Shown here one piece after another: positions 44,949-53,705 of a DNA stretch of 64,000 bases. A model generated the notes under the pieces. The model was not told where the DNA came from and searched no databases. It worked only from the letters and a program-made list of their open reading frames with translations. Numbering within the stretch: the stretch's first letter is position 1; every line of letters begins with the position of its first letter. Both the position numbers and the translations under genes were made by a program. The stretch is taken from assembly GCF_001685025.1 (NCBI RefSeq), contig NZ_MAYU01000012.1, positions 62,001-126,000 of the forward strand. Direction: 5' to 3'. The DNA is from Bacillus sp. FJAT-27225. Lineage in GTDB: Bacteria > Bacillota > Bacilli > Bacillales > Cytobacillaceae.

Positions 44949-45713
44949 TTATACTTCCCACTCATCAAGCGAGTCTATTGCATACGTTGGCTTCGTTTCG
45001 TAGCCTTGCGCCATTTCCCTGGTGGTAACCCCTGTATGGACAAGCAATGTATCCATTCCGGCATTGATCCCCGCCATAATATCGGTATCATAATAATCTC
45101 CGACCATTAGCGTGTCTTCTTTTGCTGTACCCAGTACCTTCAATGCCTGCTCCATAATAATTGGCTCAGGCTTGCCAATGAAGATAGGCTTTGTCTGAGT
45201 TGATACAGCAATTACAGAGGTAAGGGAGCCATTCCCCGGCATCATTCCACGTTCAGTCGGGATGGCAATGTCGCCGTTCGTTGAAATGAAGGTTGCTCCA
45301 TTCCGGACTGCGAGGCAGCCTACTGCCAGCTTCTCATAGGTAATTTCGCGGTCAAGTCCGGAAACCACATAATCGGCATTCTCGCCTGCAAAGCTGATGC
45401 CTTTTTCCTCAAAAGCTGTAAGCAAACCTTCCTCCCCTATTACATACACACTCGCATCCGGCTTTTGATTGTAAATGTAATTCGCTGTAGCCTGGCTAGT
45501 GGTGAACACCTGTTGCTCTTCAGCTGGAATATCAAAGCTTCTAAGCTTTTCGGCAACCTGGGCTGGTGTCCGGGTTGAATTGTTGGTTACAAACAGATAC
45601 GGAATGCCTTTCGCCTGAAGCCGCTGAATAAATCCTGAAGCAGCCTCGATCCTTTCCGAGCCTTTATACATCGTTCCATCCAAATCAATTAGATAGCCTT
45701 TATACGATTTCAA
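44949..45713 (-). CDS. yutF: YutF, NagD-type HAD hydrolase
   Basis: A 254-residue HAD phosphatase starting at TTG 45713 (KSYKGYLIDLDGTMYKG), with GACAGGAGTGAG upstream. HAD motif I is DLDGTMYKG; motif II is FVTNNSTRT; motif III/IV are in IGKPEPIIMEQAL and MVGDYYDTDIMAG. Family members dephosphorylate small sugar or nucleotide phosphates. It has the expected neighbours yutG and yutE. Confidence 0.93.
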   Translation of the reverse strand: MKSYKGYLIDLDGTMYKGSERIEAASGFIQRLQAKGIPYLFVTNNSTRTPAQVAEKLRSFDIPAEEQQVFTTSQATANYIYNQKPDASVYVIGEEGLLTAFEEKGISFAGENADYVVSGLDREITYEKLAVGCLAVRNGATFISTNGDIAIPTERGMMPGNGSLTSVIAVSTQTKPIFIGKPEPIIMEQALKVLGTAKEDTLMVGDYYDTDIMAGINAGMDTLLVHTGVTTREMAQGYETKPTYAIDSLDEWEV

Positions 45714-46000
45714 TTCACTCACTCCTGTCAAACTAGTCCTACCCTATCATGCCGTAAATAAATTCATTTGAAAAGAAATAAATACCTCTTGGGGGGTTCG
45801 TGTTGCTTTAGGCATTAGGTTTTGGCAACTTTTCCAGGGTTCCCGTCTTCATAGGCAAATCAAGTTGCTTGCCATAGGGTAATCTAATTGGGCCCCTCTA
45901 TTAGATTAATCTCCACTTCTGAGCCCGCGATTAATCAAATTGGAACCCTCTTTTAGATTAATCCCAGAAATGTAAAATGCCCAAGACCTTAGTGTTCAAT
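45714..46000. other. Intergenic region with hairpin array 5
   Basis: No gene is seen. It contains the yutF promoter region and the array at 45880-45963. A possible extra unit GGCAACTT/AAGTTGC lies at 45824-45868. Confidence 0.6.
45880..45963. repeat. 52-bp-period hairpin array 5 (2 units)
   Basis: AATCTAATTGG at 45881 recurs as AATCAAATTGG at 45933, exactly 52 bp apart. Unit 1 is TAATCTAAT/ATTAGATTA with an 11-base loop. Unit 2 is GATTAATC/GATTAATC (self-complementary) with AAA/TTT extension. The centres are 52 bp apart. Confidence 0.85.
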
Positions 46001-46027
46001 TAAAAAGACCGCTTATTAGGCGGCCTC
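46001..46027 (-). terminator. Probable terminator after yutE
   Basis: GGCCGC and GCGGTC form an imperfect stem; TTTTTA follows on the minus strand. Confidence 0.6.
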
Positions 46028-46049
46028 TCATTCAATCAATATTCCCACC

Positions 46050-46487
46050 TTAGTTTACAAAAGCAGATACCGGTCCCAGCTCATCGACGAGGTATTTCCT
46101 TACCTTCCCCGGAAAGGCTTCAATTTGATCCAGAACGCGGGTAAGGTCTTTAGCCATACTCTCGTGGTCGATGGAGGTGTAAAACTGGACAAGCTGTTTT
46201 CTGTGGCCAATTAAAACCTTTAGGCCCTCAGACATGCTGAAATCAATAACCTTTTCATCAAGAAGGATGTCTATGATATCCTCATAGCTTCCCGGGTCAC
46301 GCATGATAAAACCATCAATCATGGCGTTTCCTACATCGAGCACGGATTCGGCAAGCATATGTGCAATACGCTCAAGTGCGGCCTTTTCCAAATCTGAATC
46401 CCATTTTTCACGGCTTCGGAAAAGTACTGTCTGCCGTTCAATATAGTTAAGTTTTTGTTCAATTAAGCCACGATCAACAAAATACAT
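46050..46487 (-). CDS. yutE: YutE, DUF86/HEPN (HepT-like) protein
   Basis: A 145-residue helical protein of the DUF86 family (RGLIEQKLNYIERQTVLF, LAESVLDVGNAMID). Toxin-type HepT proteins carry an R-x4-6-H motif. Here the equivalent stretch reads GHRKQLVQFY, with Gln where the His normally lies, so RNase activity is doubtful. No MNT nucleotidyltransferase antitoxin gene is adjacent. AGGAAGTGACACT precedes the ATG. Confidence 0.88.
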   Translation of the reverse strand: MYFVDRGLIEQKLNYIERQTVLFRSREKWDSDLEKAALERIAHMLAESVLDVGNAMIDGFIMRDPGSYEDIIDILLDEKVIDFSMSEGLKVLIGHRKQLVQFYTSIDHESMAKDLTRVLDQIEAFPGKVRKYLVDELGPVSAFVN

Positions 46488-46498
46488 AGTGTCACTTC

Positions 46499-47806
46499 CT
46501 ACGTTGCGATTTTTTTAGGCAGCATTGCCGGCTTGGCGTAGAAGTAGCCCTGGGCAAGGTCGACATTGTTTCGGGAAAGCACGGATGCCTCTTCTTCGTT
46601 TTCTATCCCCTCGGCAACGACAAGTGAGCCTGCTTCTTTCGCTACAAGCAGCAGCCCCTTTAACATGGATTCTTTCACAGAATTTTTATCTATATTTTGA
46701 ATGACTGAACGGTCGATTTTAATGATATCCGGCATAACTTCACTGATGGTGTTCAGGCTTGCATAGCCTGACCCAGTATCATCAACTGCAATTCTGAAAC
46801 CCATCAGCCGCAGGACTTTAATATTATAAATAAAATCCCGCATCCCCTCGATTGAATCCCGTTCAGTTATCTCAAAGGTAATCTGCTTCGGTAAAATTGT
46901 TTTATGCCTTTGCATAAGCCTCTTTACATCCCGAATAAAACGGCTATTCCCCATCGTAAGCGGAGTAAAATTAATGAACACATCATGCTTGCAGCCAATC
47001 GAAGCTACCTGGTCAAGCGCTTTTTCAAGGACCACCATTTCGAGTTCGTACAGCTTGCCGGTCTGTCTGGCAACTGAAAACAAGGTTAACGGGGTTTCGA
47101 GCATGGTCCCAGCCGGCCCCCTTGTCAGCATTTCCCAGGCGCGTACTTCCTTTGTTGCCACATCAATGATTGGCTGGGCAAGCAGGAATATTTCTTTTCT
47201 GGAAACGATTTTGCCCATCACAAACAGCATTTCATTAAATTCGGATTCGACCCGCTTTTCTGCCATTGCAACTGCCTGCTGATGCGCTTTTTGAACTGCT
47301 TCATGGACGGAAAATGTATGCTTTTCAACAAACATATAGCCGCTCTCAAGTGCCATGCTGACACCACTGTACTCGGCATGAAGGTTTCTTCTTGCTTCAT
47401 TGGCAACCTTCCTCATAACCGTTTCTATTGCTGAAATCCCACACTCAGGAGTGACCCTGATATATAGAGAGATACCATCACCAAAAAAATCGTGTACCGT
47501 TAATATATCGTCATTTCCAACTTCTTGCTCTATAGCTTGCCGAAACGTCCGCTTAAACCGGAGCATGAATTCAGGAAACCGGAACGGCCCAAGATAATCG
47601 GCAATTTCTTTTATATTTTTTAAATTAAAAACGATGACTGCAGCCTCAAAACCATCTTTAAAGGCTTGTTTGACCCCTTGGGCAACCGGGTCCCGAAGGA
47701 CGAATTGCGGAGGATAGAATTTTATTGTTGAAAGGGGCAAAACGATTTTTCCCCATTGCATTAGCTGTTTGGCTTTAGCCGCGTAATAACAGACCATTCG
47801 TTTCAT
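46499..47806 (-). CDS. EAL-domain c-di-GMP phosphodiesterase with N-terminal degenerate GGDEF-like domain
   Basis: A 435-residue protein. Residues about 40-190 resemble a GGDEF fold but without the GGDEF signature (HDFFGDGISLYI). Residues about 200-430 form an EAL domain with all main catalytic positions: EMLTRG (EAL position), FINFTP, FEITE, DDTGSGYASL, IIKIDRSVI, VAEGIEN and QGYF. It should hydrolyse cyclic di-GMP. It sits 12 bp upstream of yutE on the same strand, so the two are probably co-transcribed. This gene is not part of the B. subtilis yut block. Confidence 0.9.
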   Translation of the reverse strand: MKRMVCYYAAKAKQLMQWGKIVLPLSTIKFYPPQFVLRDPVAQGVKQAFKDGFEAAVIVFNLKNIKEIADYLGPFRFPEFMLRFKRTFRQAIEQEVGNDDILTVHDFFGDGISLYIRVTPECGISAIETVMRKVANEARRNLHAEYSGVSMALESGYMFVEKHTFSVHEAVQKAHQQAVAMAEKRVESEFNEMLFVMGKIVSRKEIFLLAQPIIDVATKEVRAWEMLTRGPAGTMLETPLTLFSVARQTGKLYELEMVVLEKALDQVASIGCKHDVFINFTPLTMGNSRFIRDVKRLMQRHKTILPKQITFEITERDSIEGMRDFIYNIKVLRLMGFRIAVDDTGSGYASLNTISEVMPDIIKIDRSVIQNIDKNSVKESMLKGLLLVAKEAGSLVVAEGIENEEEASVLSRNNVDLAQGYFYAKPAMLPKKIAT

Positions 47807-47986
47807 TCCTCTCCGGTGTACCTACCATAGTATTGTAACACAATTTGCCATTTTCCGTGTTTTTTCATGTTGGAATTTCACAAAAGTTGTCGACATGGAA
47901 ACAAGCCAGCCCTACGAAGTATTTCAGTACCAAAGGAACGGCTGTTTTGGTAAGATGGGGAAAGAAACCGATTAAAGGAGATTACT

Positions 47987-48253
47987 ATGGCAGAGCGATT
48001 TTTCTTATATGATGATGTTGAGCAGGCAAGAACAAGGTTTGTAAGCTTTGTTGGGGAAAACAATCGCTTCGACCTTGCGCTTATTCAAACCGACAGGCAT
48101 TTTGGCAAGACGCTTGTACTCGATATGCAGGGAAACAGATTCGCAATTATTGGCGATGATGATTTGAAAGAAGAAGGTTACCTTGAATACGCATTTCAGC
48201 TTTCGGAAGAGGATGCTGAAGAGCTCTGTTCGTTCCTTGCTGAAGTTGTGTAG
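47987..48253 (+). CDS. DUF3055 (SAV0927) family protein
   Basis: An 88-residue acidic protein, ERFFLYDDVEQARTRFVSF, with LQTDRHFGKTLVLD-like LIQTDRHFGKTLVLDMQGN. The family is widespread in Bacillales without a known function. AAAGGAGATTACT precedes the ATG. A terminator at 48266-48296 follows. Confidence 0.88.
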   Translation: MAERFFLYDDVEQARTRFVSFVGENNRFDLALIQTDRHFGKTLVLDMQGNRFAIIGDDDLKEEGYLEYAFQLSEEDAEELCSFLAEVV

Positions 48254-48265
48254 CAGGCTCAAAAA

Positions 48266-48296
48266 ACAGGGACAGCCCAATAACCGCTGTCCCTTT
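48266..48296 (+). terminator. Terminator
   Basis: GGGACAGC/GCTGTCCC with a 9-base loop followed by TTTA. Confidence 0.8.
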
Positions 48297-48300
48297 ACTC

Positions 48301-48576
48301 TTATTTCTTCACTTTTTTTACAACGAAATAGGCACACCCGAAATTGCAGTATTCATACAAGTACTCGGTCAATGTACTTATTTTCGTATCAAAAGTGGCC
48401 TTCTGGTTTTGGTCATCGAAAAAGCCCCGCAGACGAAGCTGTCCATATCCCCAGTCACCAACAATGTAATCATATCTCGCCAAGATTTCACTATACCGTT
48501 CCTTGAACGCATCCTCATTGAATCCATTCCTGAAATCCTCTACAACCTCGTATGCTGCATTGTTAACTACGACCAA
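48301..48576 (-). CDS. yutD: YutD, DUF1027 family
   Basis: A 91-residue protein with the strongly conserved YDYIVGDWGYGQLRLRGFFD and YEYCNFGCAYFVVKK. The start is TTG 48576, since AATGAGGTGATAG lies just upstream; an earlier TTG at 48600 has no site. The function is unknown. It lies between yutE/EAL and yutC. Confidence 0.88.
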   Translation of the reverse strand: MVVVNNAAYEVVEDFRNGFNEDAFKERYSEILARYDYIVGDWGYGQLRLRGFFDDQNQKATFDTKISTLTEYLYEYCNFGCAYFVVKKVKK

Positions 48577-48688
48577 TTCTATCACCTCATTTACAGGCAA
48601 ATCTTTATTCCATTATAACCGATTCCCAACCATTTACTAATAGAAAAATCCTGCTGAGGGCAATACTTCTGGTAGGAGGTGCGTTTCT

Positions 48689-49327
48689 ATGAAAAAGGAG
48701 TTGTATATCCTATTACTTTTCGGCCTGTTACTGGCGGGATGTGGAAATGAAAACGCCGGGGCAGACCGCTACGGGAATAATACACATATCTACTCGAACA
48801 ACGGCCGCGCCGAAAATTTGGATCAAGGTGAAGAGAAAAAAGCCGCCAAAAGCCAGCGCTTTGGATATGTTCGCCAATTTAAAAGTCCAGTTATGGGCGA
48901 CCGTTCCACCGATAATAACCAAGTGATATTAGATCGCCAGGAGTTAGCCCGTAACATTAGTGATTTAAGCACCGATTTGCCAAATGTAAATGAAGTCACT
49001 ACCCTTGTAACAGATGAGGAAGTCTTGATTGCCTATGAGACAGATACAAACAATCGTGAACTGACAGCAGACCAGGTGAAACAAACCGCCATGTCTGTCG
49101 TACCGCGTTTCTTCCATGTGTATGTTTCCGATAACAAAATGCTAATGAATGATATTGAAACATTGTCCAGCTTGAATACTCTCAGTGATGATGCTGATGC
49201 TGCCATCGCTGCGGTCGTCAAGGAAATGAAGAAATCTCCACAGGGAAAACCGATGAGTAAATTGGAAAATGACAATGGGGAAACCAAAGATGATATGAAA
49301 AACAATCATCAAAAAGGCCAATCCTAA
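48689..49327 (+). CDS. yutC: YutC, YhcN/YlaJ-family sporulation lipoprotein
   Basis: A 212-residue lipoprotein: signal peptide ELYILLLFGLLLAGCGN with lipidated Cys18. The mature region begins with a polar Asn-rich linker and has a YhcN/YlaJ domain (LARNISDLSTDLPNVNEVTTLVTDEEVLIAYETD, split here). Family members are found in forespore membranes and spores. GGTAGGAGGTGCG precedes the ATG. Own terminator at 49332. Confidence 0.88.
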   Translation: MKKELYILLLFGLLLAGCGNENAGADRYGNNTHIYSNNGRAENLDQGEEKKAAKSQRFGYVRQFKSPVMGDRSTDNNQVILDRQELARNISDLSTDLPNVNEVTTLVTDEEVLIAYETDTNNRELTADQVKQTAMSVVPRFFHVYVSDNKMLMNDIETLSSLNTLSDDADAAIAAVVKEMKKSPQGKPMSKLENDNGETKDDMKNNHQKGQS

Positions 49328-49331
49328 TATC

Positions 49332-49359
49332 CGCGTCTGGCTTAGGCCAGGCGCGTTTT
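49332..49359 (+). terminator. Terminator after yutC
   Basis: CGCGTCTGGC/GCCAGGCGCG with one G-U pair, then TTTT. Confidence 0.88.
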
Positions 49360-49390
49360 AAAAAGGCACCCGCAGTTTTGCGGATGCCAA
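49358..49390 (-). terminator. Terminator after lipA
   Basis: GGCACCCGCA/TGCGGATGCC (one G-U) with a T-run on the minus strand. It is directly next to the yutC terminator. Confidence 0.88.
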
Positions 49391-49406
49391 TGTAGTTTTT
49401 ATCTTT

Positions 49407-50336
49407 TTACGCCTCTAGTGCTTCACCAGTTGCTGCTGAGGCAGCCATGGCTGCCTTTGCCTTTGCAGCTGAATTGACCTGCTCATCCGCATGATAAGAG
49501 GATCTGACTAGCGGGCCGGACTCACAGTGGCTGAATCCTTTTGAGAGAGCGATTTCTTTAAGCTGGTTAAACTCATCTGGAGTATAATATTTGTCCACTC
49601 TCAAATGCTTCTTGGTTGGCTGCAGGTATTGGCCGATTGTCATAATGTCAACATTGTTGGCGCGAAGGTCGTCCATCGTCTCAATAATCTCGTCCCATGT
49701 TTCACCGACACCGATCATAAGACTGGATTTAGTTGGGATATCAGGCTGCATTTCCTTCGCACGGCGCAGGAACTCAAGTGAACGCTCGTAGGTGGCCCTG
49801 GCGCGGACTTTAGGAGTCATCCTCCTGACTGTTTCGATATTATGGTTCAGTATATCAGGACGTGCATCCATAAGCGTTCTTAGATTTTCCTCAACCCCGC
49901 CCATATCCGAAGGCAGAACTTCGATGGTTGTAAATGGATTTTTGCGGCGGATAGCCCGGACGGTTTCAGCAAAAACGGCTGCCCCTCCGTCACGTAAATC
50001 GTCACGCGCAACTGCTGTGATGACAGCGTGCTTCAGGTTCATCTGTAAAACAGAATCCGCAACCCGTTCTGGCTCTTGAAGATCAAGTTCATTTGGAAGG
50101 CCCGTCTTGACTGCGCAGAACCGGCATGCACGGGTACAAATATCACCAAGAATCATGAATGTAGCCGTCCTTCTGACAGCCCAGCATTCATGGATATTCG
50201 GACAGCGTGCTTCTTCACATACTGTATGAAGATTCTTTGAGCGCATCATTTTCTTGAGGTCTGTGTAATTTTCATTTGTATTTAGTTTTATTTTCAGCCA
50301 GTCAGGCTTACGTTTGTATTCCTTACTCGTTGTCAA
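49407..50336 (-). CDS. lipA: Lipoyl synthase
   Basis: A 309-residue radical SAM enzyme that inserts two sulfurs into octanoyl groups to make lipoyl cofactor. The auxiliary cluster cysteines are in [14 protein letters not shown] (Cys40, 45, 51); the radical SAM cluster is [11 protein letters not shown] (Cys67, 71, 74). The [10 protein letters not shown]-terminal motif is present. The start is TTG 50336, 5 bases after GGGGTGG; GTG 50345 is an alternative. It needs Fe-S clusters supplied by the SUF system encoded nearby. Confidence 0.96.
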   Translation of the reverse strand: MTTSKEYKRKPDWLKIKLNTNENYTDLKKMMRSKNLHTVCEEARCPNIHECWAVRRTATFMILGDICTRACRFCAVKTGLPNELDLQEPERVADSVLQMNLKHAVITAVARDDLRDGGAAVFAETVRAIRRKNPFTTIEVLPSDMGGVEENLRTLMDARPDILNHNIETVRRMTPKVRARATYERSLEFLRRAKEMQPDIPTKSSLMIGVGETWDEIIETMDDLRANNVDIMTIGQYLQPTKKHLRVDKYYTPDEFNQLKEIALSKGFSHCESGPLVRSSYHADEQVNSAAKAKAAMAASAATGEALEA

Positions 50337-50601
50337 TTGATCCACCCCAATGCTATGTATAGGATATTGAAGCTCTTTTCGTACTTTAACACATCAAAGC
50401 CCCGCCATTCAAGGAAAGAAGCCTTTTGCTCCCATTGAAAGCCCTGTCATTCCTAAGTTGGTACTTTTTTGAAAAAATATTTTCCCATTGAGAAGTATTT
50501 ATATTAGGTTTGTCTTTCTGGAAATTATTGTCGTTATGAACATTTCATCAAGACGCCAAACTATTCTTATAAGAATTCACACTATAAAAGGAGGATGCCC
50601 T

Positions 50602-51591
50602 GTGAGGGTACTACTATTGCTGGCACTATCCTTCGCTTTGGCTGGGAATGCCCTTGCCGCCCCACAAGAGGCAAGCCCTGCAGATTTGTATAACAAGCGA
50701 ATGGAACTTTATAAAAAAAACGAGGCAATCACACAAATTCCATGGTATTACATTGCAGCGGTAGATCAATATGAGCGAAATATCAGACTTACCCGAAAGG
50801 ACTTGCCTGACCCTAAAGGAGCAGTTGCAATCTATTACAGCCCTGAAATATGGGCAGGCCTTACCAATCCAAATCCGAACGATAAAAAGCCAGGCTCAAT
50901 TGCTTTTTTCGGCGGGGTTGGCGTAGATGGAAATGGCAATCGGAAAGCAAGCCCTAATGAAGGCGAGGATGTGCTCCAGGCATTCTCCAACCATGTGCTT
51001 AGTTATGGATATGACGATGATAATTTCAGGATTGCTCTCTGGGAATATTATCATCGGGATAAAACCGTTGGCATCATTATGGGAATAGCTAAGCTCTATA
51101 AAAAATATGGACGGATTGATCTTGAGGGAAATGCATTTCCCGTTCCCTATCGAATGAACCACAGCTATAAAAATACATGGGGGGACGCCCGCGGCTGGGG
51201 CGGACGGCGGATGCATGAAGGGACAGACATTTTTGCAGGTTATGGCGTACCCGTTAGGGCCACAAGTTACGGAATTATTGAAATGAAGGGCTGGAACCGC
51301 TTTGGCGGCTGGAGAATTGGCATCCGCGACCAGAATAATACGTACCATTATTATGCTCATCTAAGCGGCTTTGCCAAGGATTTAAAAGTTGGCGATATAG
51401 TTGAACCCGGCATGCTTATTGGCGGGGTGGGCAGTTCCGGATACGGTCCACCGGGAACATCGGGCAAGTTTCCTCCCCACCTTCACTATGGAATGTATAA
51501 AGATAACGGGTATACCGAATGGTCCTTCGACCCATACCCTTACCTCAGGAAATGGGAGCGGCTGGACAAAAAGAAGGGGAAGAAAAAATAA
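50602..51591 (+). CDS. lytH: LytH (YunA), M23-family cortex peptidase
   Basis: A 329-residue protein starting at GTG 50602 with AAAAGGAGGATGCCC upstream. A signal peptide (VLLLLALSFALAGNALAA) is followed by a domain of about 150 residues and a C-terminal M23 domain from about 180. Zinc ligands are HEGTD (His205, Asp209) and HLHYG (His293, His295). B. subtilis LytH trims peptide side chains to L-Ala during spore cortex maturation. The same role is inferred here from length and context. Confidence 0.92.
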   Translation: MRVLLLLALSFALAGNALAAPQEASPADLYNKRMELYKKNEAITQIPWYYIAAVDQYERNIRLTRKDLPDPKGAVAIYYSPEIWAGLTNPNPNDKKPGSIAFFGGVGVDGNGNRKASPNEGEDVLQAFSNHVLSYGYDDDNFRIALWEYYHRDKTVGIIMGIAKLYKKYGRIDLEGNAFPVPYRMNHSYKNTWGDARGWGGRRMHEGTDIFAGYGVPVRATSYGIIEMKGWNRFGGWRIGIRDQNNTYHYYAHLSGFAKDLKVGDIVEPGMLIGGVGSSGYGPPGTSGKFPPHLHYGMYKDNGYTEWSFDPYPYLRKWERLDKKKGKKK

Positions 51592-51597
51592 TAAACA

Positions 51598-51638
51598 GGG
51601 GTCTGACCCTTACCCGGTGGGGGTAAGGGTCAGACCCC
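51598..51638. repeat. GGGGTCTGACCC palindrome, copy 2 (likely terminator for lytH)
   Basis: The 18-bp arms GGGGTCTGACCCTTACCC and GGGTAAGGGTCAGACCCC flank a 5-bp loop. It is nearly identical to the element at 7149-7191. Confidence 0.92.
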
Positions 51639-51644
51639 TCATTG

Positions 51645-52019
51645 CATCTAGCTCTAGCGCCTACGCGTGCGCAAACTTCATGCCTCCTCCCTACGATAAG
51701 TCATCATCGAATCGTAAGGTGCTCCTGCGCCAAAGCCTATTCATGGAAGCATATCTTCAGCTCGTCGCAAAGCCCACGCAGCTCTTCGAAGATGGTTCTT
51801 CATGATGTAAGGCAGGTAGTTGCTTCGCTCTTCGTGATTCCTTTATCTCAGTCGAAGCCCCTCCAGTTTGTACGGCGATGACCACTAAGGAAAGCTTCTA
51901 AGAATAATCATCGCAGGGACACAAAGGAAAGCTCCCTGAATAATCATCGCAGAGACAGGCGGTTTTTGCCTGTCGCGAGGCGTTCTTTGCCTGTCACGAA
52001 GGCGCTTCCGCTTTTGTTG
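51645..52019 (-). repeat. Dispersed stop-codon-proximal element, copy C (expanded)
   Basis: On the minus strand it begins 3 bases after the metS stop (CAAAAGCGGAAGCGCC) and ends near the copy 2 palindrome. Relative to copies A and B it carries two insertions of about 105-110 bp. One insertion contains a 35-bp direct duplication and a GACAGGC/GCCTGTC hairpin. Confidence 0.88.
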
Positions 52020-52127
52020 TTACTTTGCTCTTTTGGATTTGATTACAGCGTTTGCCAGGCTTGCAGCGAGGCCGCCCCAAATAATGATCATTCCAATAAC
52101 CATCATGACGATTGCATCTCCGGACAT
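52020..52127 (-). CDS. metS: MetS, small subunit of NSS methionine/alanine importer
   Basis: A 35-residue single-span membrane peptide, SGDAIVMMVIGMIIIWGGLA followed by ASLANAVIKSKRAK. It matches the MetS family, which pairs with NSS transporters. It starts 1 base after the metP stop, with its GGGAGG site inside metP, so translation is coupled. Repeat copy C follows its stop codon. Confidence 0.9.
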   Translation of the reverse strand: MSGDAIVMMVIGMIIIWGGLAASLANAVIKSKRAK

Positions 52128-52128
52128 T

Positions 52129-53637
52129 TTAGGAAACCTCCCTTTCAGTTCCTGAATTCAAGGTATTCTTCCCCCAGCGCAAGGATGAGAACATGATTGC
52201 GGCTATAAGGGCGAGGATGGCGACTCCCCATCCTGCGACCAGCAAGAATGAAGTCGGGTAACCCCCGTAATTTTCCTGAATGTTCGTGATAAAGTTTTGA
52301 ACTGTCATATAACCAAGGACGATTGGCGTAATGAAGCCCAATGATATTTTCCACCAGCTGCCTATGCGAATGTCTGAAATCGCATTTGCATGGTTTTGTA
52401 GCTCGGTAAGTTTTTTCGCAACCCAGACAACAAGAACTACTTCAACCAAACCGGCAACTACGATACCGAATGTATTGATAAATGCATCAACGGAATCTAG
52501 GAAGTAGAGCCCTCCATTTGTTGCATAAAGAATTGAAATAAGTGCAGATAGGCCTCCACCGATTGCTACCGATTTTGTTCTGCTGACATTGAATTTATCT
52601 TGTACCCCGGCAACGAATGTTTCAATAATCGAGATGGATGAAGTCAGCCCAGCCATGAAGAGGCAGGCAAAGAACAGGAATCCGAAAAATCCGTTCATGG
52701 CAGGGAATTCGTTAATGATTTGCGGGAAGACAACGAATGCAAGGCCGATGCCCGATTCAACCACCTCATCAATTGCAACACCCTGCTGGTTTGCCATGAA
52801 TCCGAGAGCAGCAAAGACGCCAATCCCAGCCAGTAACTCAAAGCCTGAGTTGGCAAAACCTGTTATGAATGCATTATTGGTGATATCTGTTTTCTTTGGT
52901 AAATAGCTCGCATAAGTAAGCATGATAGCGAAACCGACTGATAAACTAAAGAAAATTTGTCCATAGGCAGCAACCCATACTCCTGGCTTTGCAATATCAC
53001 TCCAGTTTGGTTTGAAAAATGCATTCAAACCATCTGTGGCTCCTTCAAGTGTGAGAGCACGGACCACGATAATGAGGAACATTATGACCAGCGTTGGCAG
53101 CATGAATTTGTTGGCAATTTCAATTCCCTTTTTGACACCCTTGAACATAATTCCAAATGTAAGGGCCCAGACGATAAGAAGGGCGATAAAGACTCCGGGA
53201 ACAATCCCTCCGACATCTCCAGGATTTTCAGCAACCTTTAGGAAGTTACCCATCAAGAATTCGTCAGGCTTGTCCCCCCATGAAAGATTCACAGAGAATA
53301 CCGCATATGACAATGCCCATGCAATAATGATTGGGTAATAGGTCGATATTACAAAGGATATCGCGACCTGCCACCAGCCCAGCCATTCATATTTCTTGCT
53401 GATCCTTGCAAATGTAAGGGGTGATGATCCTTTATACTTGTGCCCCAAGGTGAATTCAAGAATAAGGAGCGGTATTCCGGCAGTTAAAAGTGCAAATAGA
53501 TAAGGAAGAAAAAATGCTCCCCCTCCATTATCATAGGCTACAGCCGGAAACCTCCAAATATTCCCCAATCCAACCGCCGAGCCGATTGCCGCTAAAACGA
53601 AGCCTGCTCTTGTTCCCCATTGTGGTCGATTTTCCAT
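52129..53637 (-). CDS. metP: MetP, sodium-dependent NSS-family amino-acid transporter
   Basis: A 502-residue membrane protein with about 11-12 helices. NSS signatures are AIGSAVGLGNIWRFPAVAYD near the N-terminus and GGGAFFLPYLFALLTAGIPL. Together with metS it matches sodium-coupled methionine/alanine importers described in actinobacteria. The substrate in this organism is inferred. GGAGGTAGTTCG precedes the ATG. A perfect sigma-A consensus promoter lies upstream. Confidence 0.92.
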   Translation of the reverse strand: MENRPQWGTRAGFVLAAIGSAVGLGNIWRFPAVAYDNGGGAFFLPYLFALLTAGIPLLILEFTLGHKYKGSSPLTFARISKKYEWLGWWQVAISFVISTYYPIIIAWALSYAVFSVNLSWGDKPDEFLMGNFLKVAENPGDVGGIVPGVFIALLIVWALTFGIMFKGVKKGIEIANKFMLPTLVIMFLIIVVRALTLEGATDGLNAFFKPNWSDIAKPGVWVAAYGQIFFSLSVGFAIMLTYASYLPKKTDITNNAFITGFANSGFELLAGIGVFAALGFMANQQGVAIDEVVESGIGLAFVVFPQIINEFPAMNGFFGFLFFACLFMAGLTSSISIIETFVAGVQDKFNVSRTKSVAIGGGLSALISILYATNGGLYFLDSVDAFINTFGIVVAGLVEVVLVVWVAKKLTELQNHANAISDIRIGSWWKISLGFITPIVLGYMTVQNFITNIQENYGGYPTSFLLVAGWGVAILALIAAIMFSSLRWGKNTLNSGTEREVS

Positions 53638-53705
53638 CGAACTACCTCCTAAGATGCAATGAATAAATATAAGATTTAAAGTTTTCTGATTTTTTGCATA
53701 ACGCT

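Noticed and set aside
46050-46487. YutE as a HepT-type toxin of a toxin-antitoxin pair
   Set aside because: The catalytic His is replaced by Gln and no MNT antitoxin gene is adjacent.
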